Source: Apiotrichum sp. Y4204 (Eukaryota > Basidiomycota > Tremellomycetes > Trichosporonales > Trichosporonaceae). From it: DNA of 64,000 nucleotides. The stretch covers positions 103,058 to 167,057 of the forward strand of contig JAMYHL010000081.1 of the NCBI GenBank assembly GCA_025531455.1. The letters run 5' to 3'. This document shows, in pieces, positions 22,239 to 33,943 of this stretch (position 1 is its first letter; every line of letters starts with the position of its first letter). Made by a program: the position numbers and the translations under genes. The notes beneath the pieces were generated by a model. The model was given only the letters and a program-made list of their open reading frames with translations, made no database searches and was not told the DNA's origin.

Positions 22239-23312
22239 ATGGCCGCCATGCGCATCGCAGTGCTCGACGACTACCACGGCCTCGCGCCGGCCTACCTCGC
22301 CGGTCTCGCGCCAGAGGGCACGATAACCTATTTCCGGGACACGCTCCCGCAGAACAGCGCTGCGGAGCTCACAGCCCTTGTCGAGCGCCTCGCGCCCTTT
22401 GACGTGCTCTGCACGATGCGCGAGCGCACGCCGTTCCCCGCCTCGCTGCTCGCGCGCCTGCCCCGCCTCCGCGTCCTCCTCACGACGGGGACGCACAACC
22501 GCGCGATCGACATCGGCGCCGCCGCCGAGCGCGGGATTATCGTGGCTGGAACCCCGCCCACCTCCTTCCGGTGAGTAGCAAACAAGAAGAACCGCGCTGA
22601 GGGCAGGAACGAGGGCACGGTGCAGCACACGTGGGCGCTGCTCCTCGCTCTAGCGGACAACATTGTGCGCGACGATGCGCTGGCCAAGCGAGGCCCCTGG
22701 TCGAGCGGCATTCCGCTCAACACGCTGCTCGCGGGCCGCACCCTCGGTATCCTCGGGCTCGGGCAGCTCGGGGGCGAGGTTGCGCGTATTGGAGTTGCGT
22801 TCGGGATGCGCGTCGTCGCGTGGTCCCAGAACCTCTCGCAGGCGCGTGCAGACGCCGTCGCCCAGTCCCATGGAGGAAAGCCGGGAACTTACAAGGTCGT
22901 TTCCCGGGACGAGCTATTTTCCAGTGCCGACGTGCTCAGCGTCCACCTCATTCTCAGCAGCCGGACGCGCGGGCTCGTCACCGCGGCCGATCTGGGGAAG
23001 ATGAAGCCTACAGCGCTGCTGGTAAACACTGCGCGCGGGCCGATAATCGACGAGCAGGCGCTGCTGGCCGCTCTCGAGAATGGGAGTATCCGGGGCGCGG
23101 CGCTCGATGTCTTTGACACTGAGCCGCTGCCGCCGGACTCGCGGTGGCGGACGACAGAGTGGGGTGTGGACGGACGCGCAACGGTTGTACTCACCCCGCA
23201 TACGGGCTACGCGTTCGACGACATGCTGCGCTGGATGTGGGCGCGCACGGCGGACAACGTTGCACGCATCGTTGCTGGGCAGGAGCCGCTCTGGCGCCTT
23301 GATGAGAAGTGA
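22239..23312 (+). CDS. D-isomer-specific 2-hydroxyacid dehydrogenase
   Basis: Cytosolic NAD(P)-dependent reduction of 2-keto acids to D-2-hydroxy acids, or the reverse (glyoxylate/hydroxypyruvate reductase or phosphoglycerate dehydrogenase relatives). Two exons, 22239-22570 and 22607-23312, giving 345 residues. The join TSFR|NEGTVQHTW is phase 2. The nucleotide-binding motif is LGILGLGQLGGEVARIGVAFG. Catalytic residues are present in the usual context: Arg in NTARGPIIDEQAL, Glu in DVFDTEPLP and His in LTPHTGYAF. The first ATG (22239) gives MAAMRIAVLDDYH; the second (22248) gives MRIAVLDDYH and is equally plausible. The insertion WRTTEWGVDGRATVV before the catalytic His is slightly longer than in bacterial relatives. 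The exact substrate is unknown. Confidence 0.92.
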
Positions 23313-24555
23313 GTCTGCGTCTGTTCGGCTCCGAGTACGCGGGCCTCGACATTCTTCGGCTGTTGGTGCTTCCCACAGGGCGTAGACGACAACCAACAGC
23401 GAGCGGGAGATTCCTCCGATCGGGGCGCCGGGGGTGAAGCGAGATGTTTGCATGTGTGCATTTGTGCATGTGTGCGCTGCTCGCGCTGCTAGCGCTGCTT
23501 GCGCTGCGCCACATGCTCGACAGCTCGTCCTCTGCGGCTTCTTATGCCCGTTCCTCTGTGTCTCGTTTCCCAGTTATCCGTCCCTTCCCATGCGCATCCA
23601 ACTCGGGCTCACAACAGGTTTCTCCGAGGGCACAAGCTGTGATAAATCCCGCAGCCTGTCTGTAGTCGGTCCGGCTCGAACTCGACTCGCACCGCGCCCA
23701 CTCGCCGCCCCGCCCTGGCCCCCTGGCCCCCGATCACGCGCTGTTTTTTTCCCGACGAACATGCTCATCTGCCCAGTATCCTGGATGCATAGGCAGTGGG
23801 TCACGGTGTTTGGGTCTTGTGATTCTCAGAACAAGTAATAATAAAAAGTGTCGATGTCATGGATGGCTCGTCCCGCGCTCGCCGCTGCCCAGGCCCGATT
23901 GCGACGTCATGCCGCGTAGGCTTCGTTCGATGTGTGACCCTCTCAATGCTATTTGCAGGCTGCTCCATTGGTCCTATTTGTGGGAGCTGGAGGGGCCTCG
24001 GAGTCGGCATCGGCGTCGGCATCGCGGGATCATGCAAACTCTGCGTCTTCTCAACGTGTCAGTCAAACTCTGCGCTTCATGCGCTTCAGATCATGTACAA
24101 TAGATACATTTCATTCACCACTCATTACTTTGGATCAGGGGGGACATTGTACAGGTAGTATGTATTTGGTTTAAAAGTATCGACAGTGCATGTGATGCAC
24201 CCGGCTGGAGCCATGTGGGCAAGCGCGAGGCGCTGACGCCGCGGGGTCGTGCCGCGCGGCTGGCAAGCGCTGCTGCATCGGTTGCTTCGTTGCACTGTTC
24301 CGTTGTTCGGTGCATTGCGCATGGTGGATGTGTGGGTTGATGTGGCGTCTCTGGTGAGGGCTCGATGGAAGTAGTGCGGATGGTGAATGTGACTCGTCGA
24401 GTGCTGTTCCGGGGGGCTTGGTGTGGTTTGAGACCGACGGTATCTGCTTGATCTCGGCTCACCTGGCCGAAGCTGCGCACCAGTCTCACACACTTCCGCC
24501 ACCAATGTCGAGAGGCTCCGCTCGTCGTCGCCGCTCTCCACTGAATGCGACTCGA
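23313..24555. other. Intergenic between convergent dehydrogenase and Ada-like genes
   Basis: Only short open frames without motifs are present. A run of CGCTGCT-type repeats lies at 23478-23515. No gene or RNA is supported. Confidence 0.5.
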
Positions 24556-25905
24556 CTATCCGCGACCAACGCCACGCCATGCCTTGGCCAGGGCCTTGGC
24601 ATGAGCATCCGGCGAGTGTCCGACAAGGCGCTTGAACGTGCGCTGGAGGTGGAACTTGGACATGCCGACATGCTGGGCGAGGACCGAAAGCGACGGCGCC
24701 GGGCGACCGTCGCGGACGCAGTCGTGGATGACGACCTTGGCTTGTTCAACGGCGAGTATTTGGCGCATCTCGGAAGCAGATGCAAGGCAGTGGGGCAGGC
24801 ACCGTCGGCACGCACGGTAACCGAGGGCCTCGGCCTCGGCTGGCGAGTTCGCATACACCGTGTTAGCGCGAAGAGGCCTCCTTGATGCACAAGTCGGCCG
24901 GCAGTAGATGCGAGTTGATGTCACACAGTAGACAAACGCAGAGTCCGCAGTTGGGTCGCGGCTCAGGACTGCCTGCCACTTGTCGTCGTCTGTCGGGAAC
25001 ACAGGACTTGTTGATGTTCCTGCGTTGTTCATGTTGGCGACGGGGAAGAGCATGGAGAGGTCGGTGGGGAGCGACAGACCCATGCCCGAGTTTGATGTTG
25101 TGGCAGTGTTGCCGGCAGTCTCTGGCGACGAGACGGAGCCATTCGAGGTGGTAGGGGTGGCAACGTGCATACCGCCTGTTGTCGGGGTCGCGTTCGACTG
25201 CGGGGTGGGGTACTCGTGCTTGAACGGGTGCGGCTTATACTCGTGGTGCTTGTACTCAGTCTTCACTGCACGTGTGTCAGACGGCATGAACATGGAGGGG
25301 CTAGAGGAAGAGGGTGATGATGAAGAGGTGGAAGAGGGCGACTGGTGGTTGTGAAGCGGGGCGAACAGATGGCCGAGACGGGAGAGGAGGTCCTGCTCAC
25401 TTGGGACTTGGGCCACCGGCGAGTGGTGAACCTGCGAGTGGTGGGGCGCAGGGGCGGCAGCGGCGGCGGCCGCGGCGACGACAAGAGGGTGGGCATCAAA
25501 CGCGGCGGCGTTCAGTCCATTAAAGTCGCTGAAGTCGATCCAGCCCATGTTATCCGTGTCCTGCGGGGGCAGCGTCGACGCGGCTGGGTCTGTTAGCGGG
25601 GATGCCGTGGAGGACGGCGGTGTCGGGTAGCTGTTGTCCGCCATGCTGGAGAAGAGCGAGGCAAAGCAGGTGGCATTGGCATTGGCATTGGTGTACATCC
25701 CCGGTGACGCCGCATGCAGATTTTGCAGAGCGGGTGGGCTGGGGGCCAATCCAAAGCTATGCTGGCTCTGCGGCGTCTCCATCGTCTCCATGGTCCAACT
25801 GCTGCTCCTTGCAGACTCACAGCTCGAGGGGGTGGCGGACTGCTCGAGTTCAAGTGCCGGGGTAATGTGGTCGAACTGGGTGCCAAACACTAGTGCGTCC
25901 GTCAT
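24556..25905 (-). CDS. Ada-type zinc domain plus AraC-type HTH protein with long N-terminal extension
   Basis: Single-exon gene of 449 residues. Residues 1-300 are Ser/Pro/Ala/His-rich with poly-Ala and Ser runs, like an activation or disordered region. Residues about 306-372 match the N-terminal metal domain of bacterial Ada: KWQAVLSRDPTADSAFVYCV, then IYCRPTC and YRACRRC, supplying the four Cys (C-x3-C and C-x2-C). In Ada the first of these Cys accepts a methyl group from DNA methylphosphotriesters, which activates transcription. Residues about 400-440 form an AraC-type helix-turn-helix (LSVLAQHVGMSKFHLQRTFKRLVGHSP). The protein stops soon after this first HTH. No O6-methylguanine transferase domain is fused. 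Role inferred: alkylation-responsive regulator in the nucleus. The domain match is strong; the physiological role is not tested. Confidence 0.87.
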   Translation of the reverse strand: MTDALVFGTQFDHITPALELEQSATPSSCESARSSSWTMETMETPQSQHSFGLAPSPPALQNLHAASPGMYTNANANATCFASLFSSMADNSYPTPPSSTASPLTDPAASTLPPQDTDNMGWIDFSDFNGLNAAAFDAHPLVVAAAAAAAAPAPHHSQVHHSPVAQVPSEQDLLSRLGHLFAPLHNHQSPSSTSSSSPSSSSPSMFMPSDTRAVKTEYKHHEYKPHPFKHEYPTPQSNATPTTGGMHVATPTTSNGSVSSPETAGNTATTSNSGMGLSLPTDLSMLFPVANMNNAGTSTSPVFPTDDDKWQAVLSRDPTADSAFVYCVTSTRIYCRPTCASRRPLRANTVYANSPAEAEALGYRACRRCLPHCLASASEMRQILAVEQAKVVIHDCVRDGRPAPSLSVLAQHVGMSKFHLQRTFKRLVGHSPDAHAKALAKAWRGVGRG

Positions 25906-28900
25906 GTTGTGCAGAGTGGCGCGGTTGGGGCTGCTGCTGCGGAAAGAAATGGTGGGTGACGGGGCGGGGGGGTCAAAAGTTGTCGACGACGAATGGAACG
26001 ACGGCGACGAAGAGGGTGGTAACGCGAAGTCGACAAAATGGTGGCTAGTTTCGCGAGGGGGATGAGGTAGGATGGTGAACGGGGATGAGGGGATGTGTGA
26101 TGGTGAAGACGAGGAGTGTGGTGGTGTCGACTGGTGGTGGTTGTAGTCGATGCGTGCTCTGGCTGGCTGGCTGGTGGTTGGTTGGTTGGTTTGGGGGGAA
26201 GGAAAGCTGGGGGGGGGGGAGGGGATACTTGGCGCTTGGTACAGGCTAGCGCGGCTGACTGGACTCTAGGGTGTAGGTGAGGGGGGAGCACGACGAGAGG
26301 AAGAGTTTTTATCTGAGGATTCCTTTTTTTTTCTTTTTACAGGTAATCACCGAGGTCTTTTATATAATTTTTCGCATTTTTCTGCTCTTTTTTTTTTTTT
26401 TGGCCACGCCTACCCCCTCCCCCCACCTTCCCCTCCTCCGCCGCCCGCGGAAGCGCACAGAAGCCAAAGGGCCAAGGGGCAGTAGAGAAAAATAAACCAA
26501 AATTCCCCTCGCCTCCCGCCGACCTCTGGTCTGATGCCTTGCCCGCCTCCGCCCCTTCCTTTGTCCGTCCTCTGTCCCTGTGCCGCACGATTTTTCGGGA
26601 CTTTTTTGTCTCATTTTCCACTCTTTTTATTTTGTATTTGGTTATTTTCTACTCTCTCTTGTCGTAGGCCGTTCCTGGTGCACGTTGCTTTTAAACAAGA
26701 GACACCGCTCTGCTGCCGGCGGATCGCACAGGGATGAGTCGAGAGCCAAAACGTGAGAGGGGCGCGGCTGGGCTGCGGCAAGGAGAGCAAAGGCCAAGCG
26801 AGAGGCCCAGGGGGGAATGGCTATGGGCGGGTAGCGGCCTACCTCCGCGGAGATGGGTCGATTGTCTGAATGATCGCCCATTATGACAGTCGCGCGTCGA
26901 CAGGTCCGGCGGAGAGATACTCGGACCTCGGAACCGTCTCCGGTCCTGGAAGTCCGGGGCGCAGCGCAGGGAGTGTGCAGCGGATCATACACTACACACG
27001 CTAAGGCATCTAGCCGGACGCTAGTGGCCGCGCCGCACCAGAAAGGATGCACATCGTGTTCGTCTAGAATGGATCAGAGGATTTAGAGGCCTAGAGGTAT
27101 GAGCATACCGATGATGATAAAGGAAGAATGGAAAGGGGAGGGGGCGTATTGACGGATCGAGGCGGATCAGGATCGGATCGGGGCAAAGGGGGAAAGGGGC
27201 CCGGAGGTGCCGAGGGAAGCGGCCCAAGGCTCAAGGGCGCAGCATCTCAGCACCGATCCAATCGGCTCCGACTGTCGACCGCCGGCAGCGGGCTGTACGC
27301 ACACAGGAAGTACTGGAACGCGGATAAACACAGCGGTACAGCGACACACGTCGTCCTCCGGATATCGGTGCCGCCGTGTTCGCGATCACAGCGAGCTCCG
27401 GCGCTAGCGGTGCTGCCGACGCTGCTCGGCTGTCGGTCAAGATGAAGCCGGCCCTGGCATTACGTTGTGGGTATCGACGGGTCATTGTCCGGTAGAAGGT
27501 ACTGCCGGCGCATGAACAAGCTTTGAGCTGCCGTGTACAGCCTCGGACTGTCGAGATCGCAGATCAGCCAGGATGTGACTCGAATGGCCCGGATACGGGA
27601 GACAGAATGTAGAGAGGATGATCCGCCGCCGGCCAGCCGGAGTACGCCGGAGTGCACCGGATGTCCCAGCCGGATAGAAGAACCCATTGTGCATCCAACT
27701 ACACCCACAAAGACAAACGCGCAGCTCCGATTCCGCGTATCCGGACAAACATCTTACAAACCAACATCCACCCGAGATCCCGTGACCAGACACGACCGGC
27801 TACCAACATCCATCTCGCTCCTTGGCAGCGGCTCTTGGCTTTCGAGTCCACAAGCGATAAACGTAACCAGATGCGTCACCGTCCCCAGAGCCTTTCGATC
27901 GCCGCAGTAGCGCAACAGTTTACTATGTTCAGCTCGCTAGAGAGCTGGAGAGGTAACTAGAGTAGCTAGCTAGAGTTGGGCCAGGCCAGGCCCCCGACGC
28001 GACAAGCCGCGAGTTTCGAGCGCCACACTAGCCACATGCTAGCTGCTCGCCACTGATGCCATGTTGGGCAGTGTGTGCATGCCACAACTCCCCCGCATGG
28101 AGGACCTTATGGGCCTTGGGGTACGAGTCCAACCTCTGCTGCTCTACCCAGTGCCCCCCAGGTGCCACAGGGTGCCGATTCGGCATCTCCCGGCGTGTGC
28201 CAAGCCTTCGTGGGGGCCCCTCTAAGCCCTTTTGCAGGGTCAGACGCACACCGGCAGAGGAAGAATGGCTCAGACCATACCCCAGGGCGTCAGGGGTTTT
28301 CGGCTAGCTCGCCAACGTCGCTGCTATTTCCGTGTGCGGGGCCCGCCATGACACGTTCATTCACCGCCTGGGGATGTTTCTGCGGGAATGTTGTATACAT
28401 GCAGAGAGTGGGAAGAGTTTGAGGAGAGGTACGCAGCGCGGATACGACAGGAGAGAGATGGAAGAGTGACAGTAAGAGTGCGTGATGATGACGTGCGTGG
28501 GGGTGTAGGGAAGGGCGAGCACGAGCCTGATCCCCGGAACCGGAGCTACAAAGAACAGCTCGCTAAGTGCAACGTGCCAAATCTCCAAAGTATGCATACA
28601 GCCCCGAGTTCACTCCCTGTGCATAACCTGCCTTTGCACCCTGTGTGGTCACCAACGTTCATGAAAGTGACCTCTTGGCTCTTGGCTCTTGGCTTTCCGG
28701 GCCCTGAGCTCGGCGCCAGGCGACGGCCTGCTTCGCTACGGCGCGGCACGACGGCACTGTGACACTACGGCTCCCTCCCCGTCTCGTAGAAGCTCGGCGT
28801 TCGGACCCTGGTACGCATGGGAAGCACACCCGGAGTGCCTTCCGTTGTCCGTCCCGCCCCTCTCCCCGCGTCCGGAGGCGGAGTCAGACTTACACAGTAG

Positions 28901-30906
28901 TGACTCCGAATCTGCCACGCGCCGACTCCGAATACATTCCAGCTCCGAACCTTACTTTTTGGCTGAGGGAACGGGACACGATATCCGGGGACCAAGGCCG
29001 GCAAGCGACGGCACGACGGGCAAACGTCTCGGAGGACGGAGCCCGACGCCGAGGAGCGTGTGAGCCTCGTAACGAAACGCTGCCCGCCGTTCCTGTGCCA
29101 CCCACTCCTTTTCCTGCCACTCGAGTGATCCTGTGATCCAGTGAGCGGCCGCCGGCCTGTGTTAAGCTAGGTGTTGCTGCAGAATTTTATCTTATCACAT
29201 CGACCAATGTGCCAAGAACTTCCCGCTGCTAAAAAAAAATGTGCTACAGACAATACTGACGAAACACCACTCCCCCCACGCTGCCACGCTGCTGTCCCCC
29301 ACACACACGTAGGATGTAGGAGACTGTTCCTCCCTGCAATTAGGCACTCCTCGCTGTGAGACCCATTGAGCGCCCTCCCTGCTGCCCGCTCTGCCCTGCC
29401 TCCACCTCGCGGGTTGCTCTCTAATCTGCCCCTGGTTTTGGCAAGTCTGGCCTTTCGATGTCTCGCTACATCGCTTCGTGGGTCCATCATGATCCACCAC
29501 AAAGCCACGGGCCTCGATGTCATCTGTGCTAACGGGTAGCGGACCCACCGTGCAAGTCAACCATGAACAAAGAGCCGTAAGCTCTAGGGCCGATCGCCAC
29601 CTCGGTCAGTGTGTCGAAAGATGCTCCGCTTCCTCTGGGTAACTGGATTCACTACTGGAATGACGTCGCAGAGCGGAACGACACCTGTCAGCAGACCGAG
29701 ACAGGGCAGGCCGGTGCCAGGCCAAGCAGGGTTCGGAACGCGGGCAGGGACAAGAACACCAAGGGATGGGATCCAAGAAGGCCAAGGAGGCAAGAAGATG
29801 AGCAGAGCAAGCCGAACAGGCCGAACAACGCACGGCCCACGCGTACATGCGTCAATCTCTATCACTGCACATGCCGCCCTGTACGCCTCATATCCTCATG
29901 TCTCGTACTCTCGCACCTCGTCGCATCGCCCGTCTCGCACGCGGAGGACCTCACGTGATACACTCTGCACACCCTCACGGCTCCGTTTACCAGTGCGCCG
30001 GCCGGTGCCCCGCCGGTGCGCCGCTTCACCAGCGGACACCCGTTTTTCCATGCAGACCTTGCCAGGAACCCGCAAAGTCACTGCGTCCCCCCGCATTATA
30101 GGTTACCATACCAGGGGCCAGGAGAGCTCGACGAGTGTCATGGCTTGCATCCCCTAGATGCCTAGATTCCGCTTGCCGCCGGTTCGTGACCTACAACTTG
30201 TGACAATGAATCAAGCTCGTGAGCTAATAACGATGGGTTCCGATTACGCTGGTGTATGTACGGTACGGTGTCCCGATACGAGAGCGAGGAGTGGGATCAA
30301 GGACGAGGGGGGTACCAGGAGATACAAAGGGAACCGGTGCGGTTCCGACGGGGCAGGCAGACACGCAGATCAACGCACAGCTCGTACAGCTCACACACCC
30401 TGGTACCTCATCCATTTTGTTCCTTTCGGCGCCCTCACGACTAGCACGAACCCATTGTCTCGCCGAATATAGCACGGTCACGCCGCACCGGGGACTCCGA
30501 GCTCCCGGCTCCGGGCTCCGCGGCGGTACCGCGCTACCTTTCCCTCCTGTACGGCGGCATGCACATCTGGTGTGTCGTGGCCGCCATGGACCCCCAAGTG
30601 CGGCATGTTAATAATGCAAGCGCGGGGTATTGCGGGATGGACAAGTGATGGACAAGTGTTTCTGCTATTTTTGGCAGACGGCGTGCCTGCGCCTCCGGTC
30701 AGACGGGGCACCCGTTTCGAAGGTGATTCGCTGTACCGCTGTTGAGCTGTCCAGCGACGTCATGCCAGTTGCCGACGGTACGCAGAACGCGAGTGAATCA
30801 TGTTATGTGGCAGTGGCAGTGGAGGATTCGGAGATCACAAGATATTCTCATCGACAGTGATACAATACAGCAATACATCCGACACCGTGTGTCATTACAG
30901 TATACT
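25906..30906. other. Five-kilobase region without recognisable genes
   Basis: The proximal 1 kb upstream of the Ada-like gene is low-complexity: G/GGTT runs, T-runs at 26326-26400, and C/T-rich stretches that would be its leader. The remainder to the stop of the Zn2Cys6 gene has many short frames in all six phases with no motifs, no introns that join them and no tRNA fold. CCGGA/CTCCG-rich patches occur at 27580-27680 and 28860-28950. I could not relate them to a known element. Confidence 0.45.
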
Positions 30907-33900
30907 CTATGATGGAGGATGCTCCCCACTGGAACCTCCCGCGGCGCCTCCTGGGCCGTCAAAGCCGCCAAAACCAAATGACCAGAGATTGCCCGACGGG
31001 AACGCCTGGGTCGGCGCGCCAGCGTAGAGCACATCGTATATCGCGCTGGGATTGAGCTGCAGTAGGTCTGCGAGCTGTTCTGGCGGCGTGTGTGTTTCTG
31101 TTCCCGGGACAGTCACCGCGCCGGGCGTAGCGGCGACGGGGGTCGCTGCGGGCGGCGCTGGCGGCATGGAGCTCGCGTGCGTGTTCTTGCCAGAGCTCGG
31201 CATCGGGAGGAAGGTCGGGGTCGTGAACCAGTCAAAATCGATACCGTGCCCGCGCGGTCCCGGTGTCTGCGGTCAGAGTGGACAGAGGGTTGAAACTCAC
31301 GGCAATGAGGGGTACAGTAGAGGTTTGCGGCGAGGTGGACGGGTTGATGGGAAAGGGCATGGACGAGGAGGACGCGGAGGAGGCTGGAACGGGCGGGAGA
31401 GGTGGTGCCCATCCGAGTTTTCTCAGTTGTTCGGCGATCGCTGGGTCCTGTACGAGCAGTTTTTCAATATCAACCTTTGCCTGCTCCTTCTCCCGTTCCT
31501 TCTCCTTTTCGCGATCGCGACGCGGAGCGTGCCGCGCCGCGTCAGAGTCGTCGAGCAGACCCTGCAGCGTTTTGGCAGACTGCGCGGCGCAGTCCAGAGT
31601 GTCCCCCATCTCGTGTAGCGCCGAGATGCAAGTGCGCACGGCGTCGACGCTCGTGCGAGCCTTGCGCCCACTGCTCCGCGATGCACAGAGGAGGTGGACT
31701 GTCCCCGCACTAAAGACAATCTGGTTCAGCGTAATGGGCGAGTAGCGCAGCCCCGGACAGCGTTCGTAGAGCTGGATGTCAATAAAGTAGAGGAGATGGA
31801 TTACACTCACGTTCACGATCTGCACGACTTTTGACGCCGCACGCTCGCACTTTGCGACGCTCATCTCCGTCGTCTGGTCACTAGAACCCGGGCGCAGCTG
31901 TGCGAACCACGGGCGGTGAAGGAGGATGAGCATGAAGCAGTGGAGTGCGTGGAGCGAGAGGATATGGGAGGGGACGATGGGAGGCGTGTTGGACTCGGGC
32001 GGCGACCCCGACTGCGATTGAGCTTGCGAGTTGGACGGCGGGGTATCCTTTGGTAACCGCAGCACATCGGGAATCTCGTCGAGCCACTTCTCGAGACGCA
32101 CGTCAAGGTCTGATACCACATGCCGCACGTTTGCAGATGTGGTGCTAAACCCGATCGAGTAGACCGTGCCGAGTACGCGCTCGGCGATGATCGCCAGGCG
32201 GCACGTCCACGCCCACGTCGTGCTCCGCCAGCCCTTCACTGGTGCGCCGAGGTCCCAGTCATGCGAGCCGTGCGTCCCGTGCGCCGAGGGCGCCGCCCGG
32301 ATCATCGGCTGCCATGGCATATCGTCCTCCTCTGCCATTGGTTCCGGAACCGGGACATCGTAGTTGGACAGAGTCATGCTCGCTCCGCGGCCGACATATG
32401 TACTCCAGCACCTGCAGCCAGTGTCAGTCACTATAACAAGAGCCTAGGTGGTAGGAGCCGGCGAGCCAAAGCCGGAGCTAGCGTCGTCGGCCACGAGCTC
32501 CGCCTTCAACATCACCACAGCACACCCTATCCCACCAGCACTACCCACTTGTCCAGCACGTATGCAGCGTAGAACAGATGGTATCTCCCCATCTGTTGAT
32601 CCTCTGTAATGCTCCCGTTCCTGACCCAGAACGAGCAGTTTGTGCCCAGCCCAACTGTCGTCAGCCACTGTCTCACTTTCTCACTCACGAGCCTGGACAA
32701 GGCGCAGCCCCATGCCCGAGTACAGGAACCCGAGGTTCTGCCGCCCCGTGGCGGCATGGTACGTGCCAAGGAGCATGAGCGCGCTGACGGTGCTCATCAT
32801 GGGCGCCTCGCTCTCCTCTTCGATCAGGTCTTTTGCACGCCGCGCAAACGCCAAACCGAGCTGTGCGCGCACCCCCCGCTCGATTGGCAGCATTAGCACG
32901 CCAACCGACAGCACGACGTTATGCAGCATTGGGGAGTAGTATGCGGTTCGCCGTGCGTGGATGATCGTGCCCTCCACGCTCGGTGCTGACGCCAAGTCTC
33001 GCTTGAAGCCTCGCTCGTTGACCCAGAAGCATTGCCTGTGAGTTAGCGTGATGGGTAGAAGGTCAGACCCCAGAGGTTCCACAATGTCTCATATCTGAGC
33101 CCTGCCGTACTCACGTATTGAAATACTCGAAGAACAGCCGCAGCACCTCCTCGTGCAGTATGCCATCGAGCTCCGGAGCGCCGAGCTCGGGACAGATGCT
33201 CGGTCGGGGATGGAGGAGCGCTGGGCGCTCAGCAGCGGACCCGGTGCCGCCCAGCGAGTCTGGTGTGCGGTCCGTCGGCTCAGGCTTGTGGCTGAACAGT
33301 GAGGTGGGGCCGCACTCGAGCAACTCGCCGGTCTCTTCGTCGATCTGGGGCGATAAGCAGGTACTCCGAGACTAAGGCCCACCTTGAGACGCTCGCCACT
33401 GTCAACGGGAACCTCGGGCTCTATGCGCTCCGTTTTCGGTTGCGGCATGGGGGTCTGCTCGTCGATGCCGTGGGCATGCAGCACGCCCTCAAGCACGCGG
33501 ATCTTCTCCTCCAGCGACGCGACGTATGCTTTCGGTGCGGACCGTCGCCCATCAGCCTCGGCATTGTACACGCATTCCTCCTTGTAGATCTTGCAGATTG
33601 CTGCGCGTCAGAGGTGGGCACGCGTACAAACCATGCAATCGGCGAGAGCGATCGGATTCGGACTTACAGCAGGAAGGCTGCACACCGTCGCACTTCATCT
33701 TCCTGCTCGTCAGCATGCGTTCCATGTTCACTTGATGCTTTTTTTCCTCCCATGCAATCGTCCCACGTCACCCCAGAAGACTCTGGTGACTCACCGCCTC
33801 CGACACCCATTGCAGGCCTTTGAGATATGGCTGATCCGCCGGCGGGACACCTTGCCGTTTGCGTTCTGCGGCTCGTCGCGCGCTCGCCGCGATGGCCCCG

Positions 33901-33943
33901 GGGCGGGTGTGGATGCCGTGGAGGTGGATGCTGGTGAGGCCAT
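30907..33943 (-). CDS. Zn2Cys6 transcription factor with fungal_trans (MHR) domain
   Basis: Nuclear DNA-binding regulator. Nine exons: 33795-33943, 33668-33702, 33383-33600, 33115-33344, 32689-33035, 32549-32654, 31811-32411, 31301-31771, 30907-31266, giving 838 residues. The binuclear zinc cluster spans the first two introns with perfect C-x2-C-x6-C-x6-C-x2-C-x6-C spacing (ACNGCRRRKMKC..CSICKIYKEEC, residues 42-69). A coiled-coil linker (VASLEEKIRVLEGVL) follows. The middle homology region includes SGMGLRLVQALGLGTNCSFW, YAAYVLDKCWSTYVGRGASM, SNYDVPVPEP, LLHRPWF and KCERAASKVVQIVN|LYERC. Donor GTGGGT at 32548 splits the Lys codon in LDK-CW. The C terminus is Lys/Glu-rich, then Pro/Gly-rich. 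The cluster with RRRIS before it recalls xylanolytic-type regulators, but the target pathway cannot be named. Confidence 0.88.
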
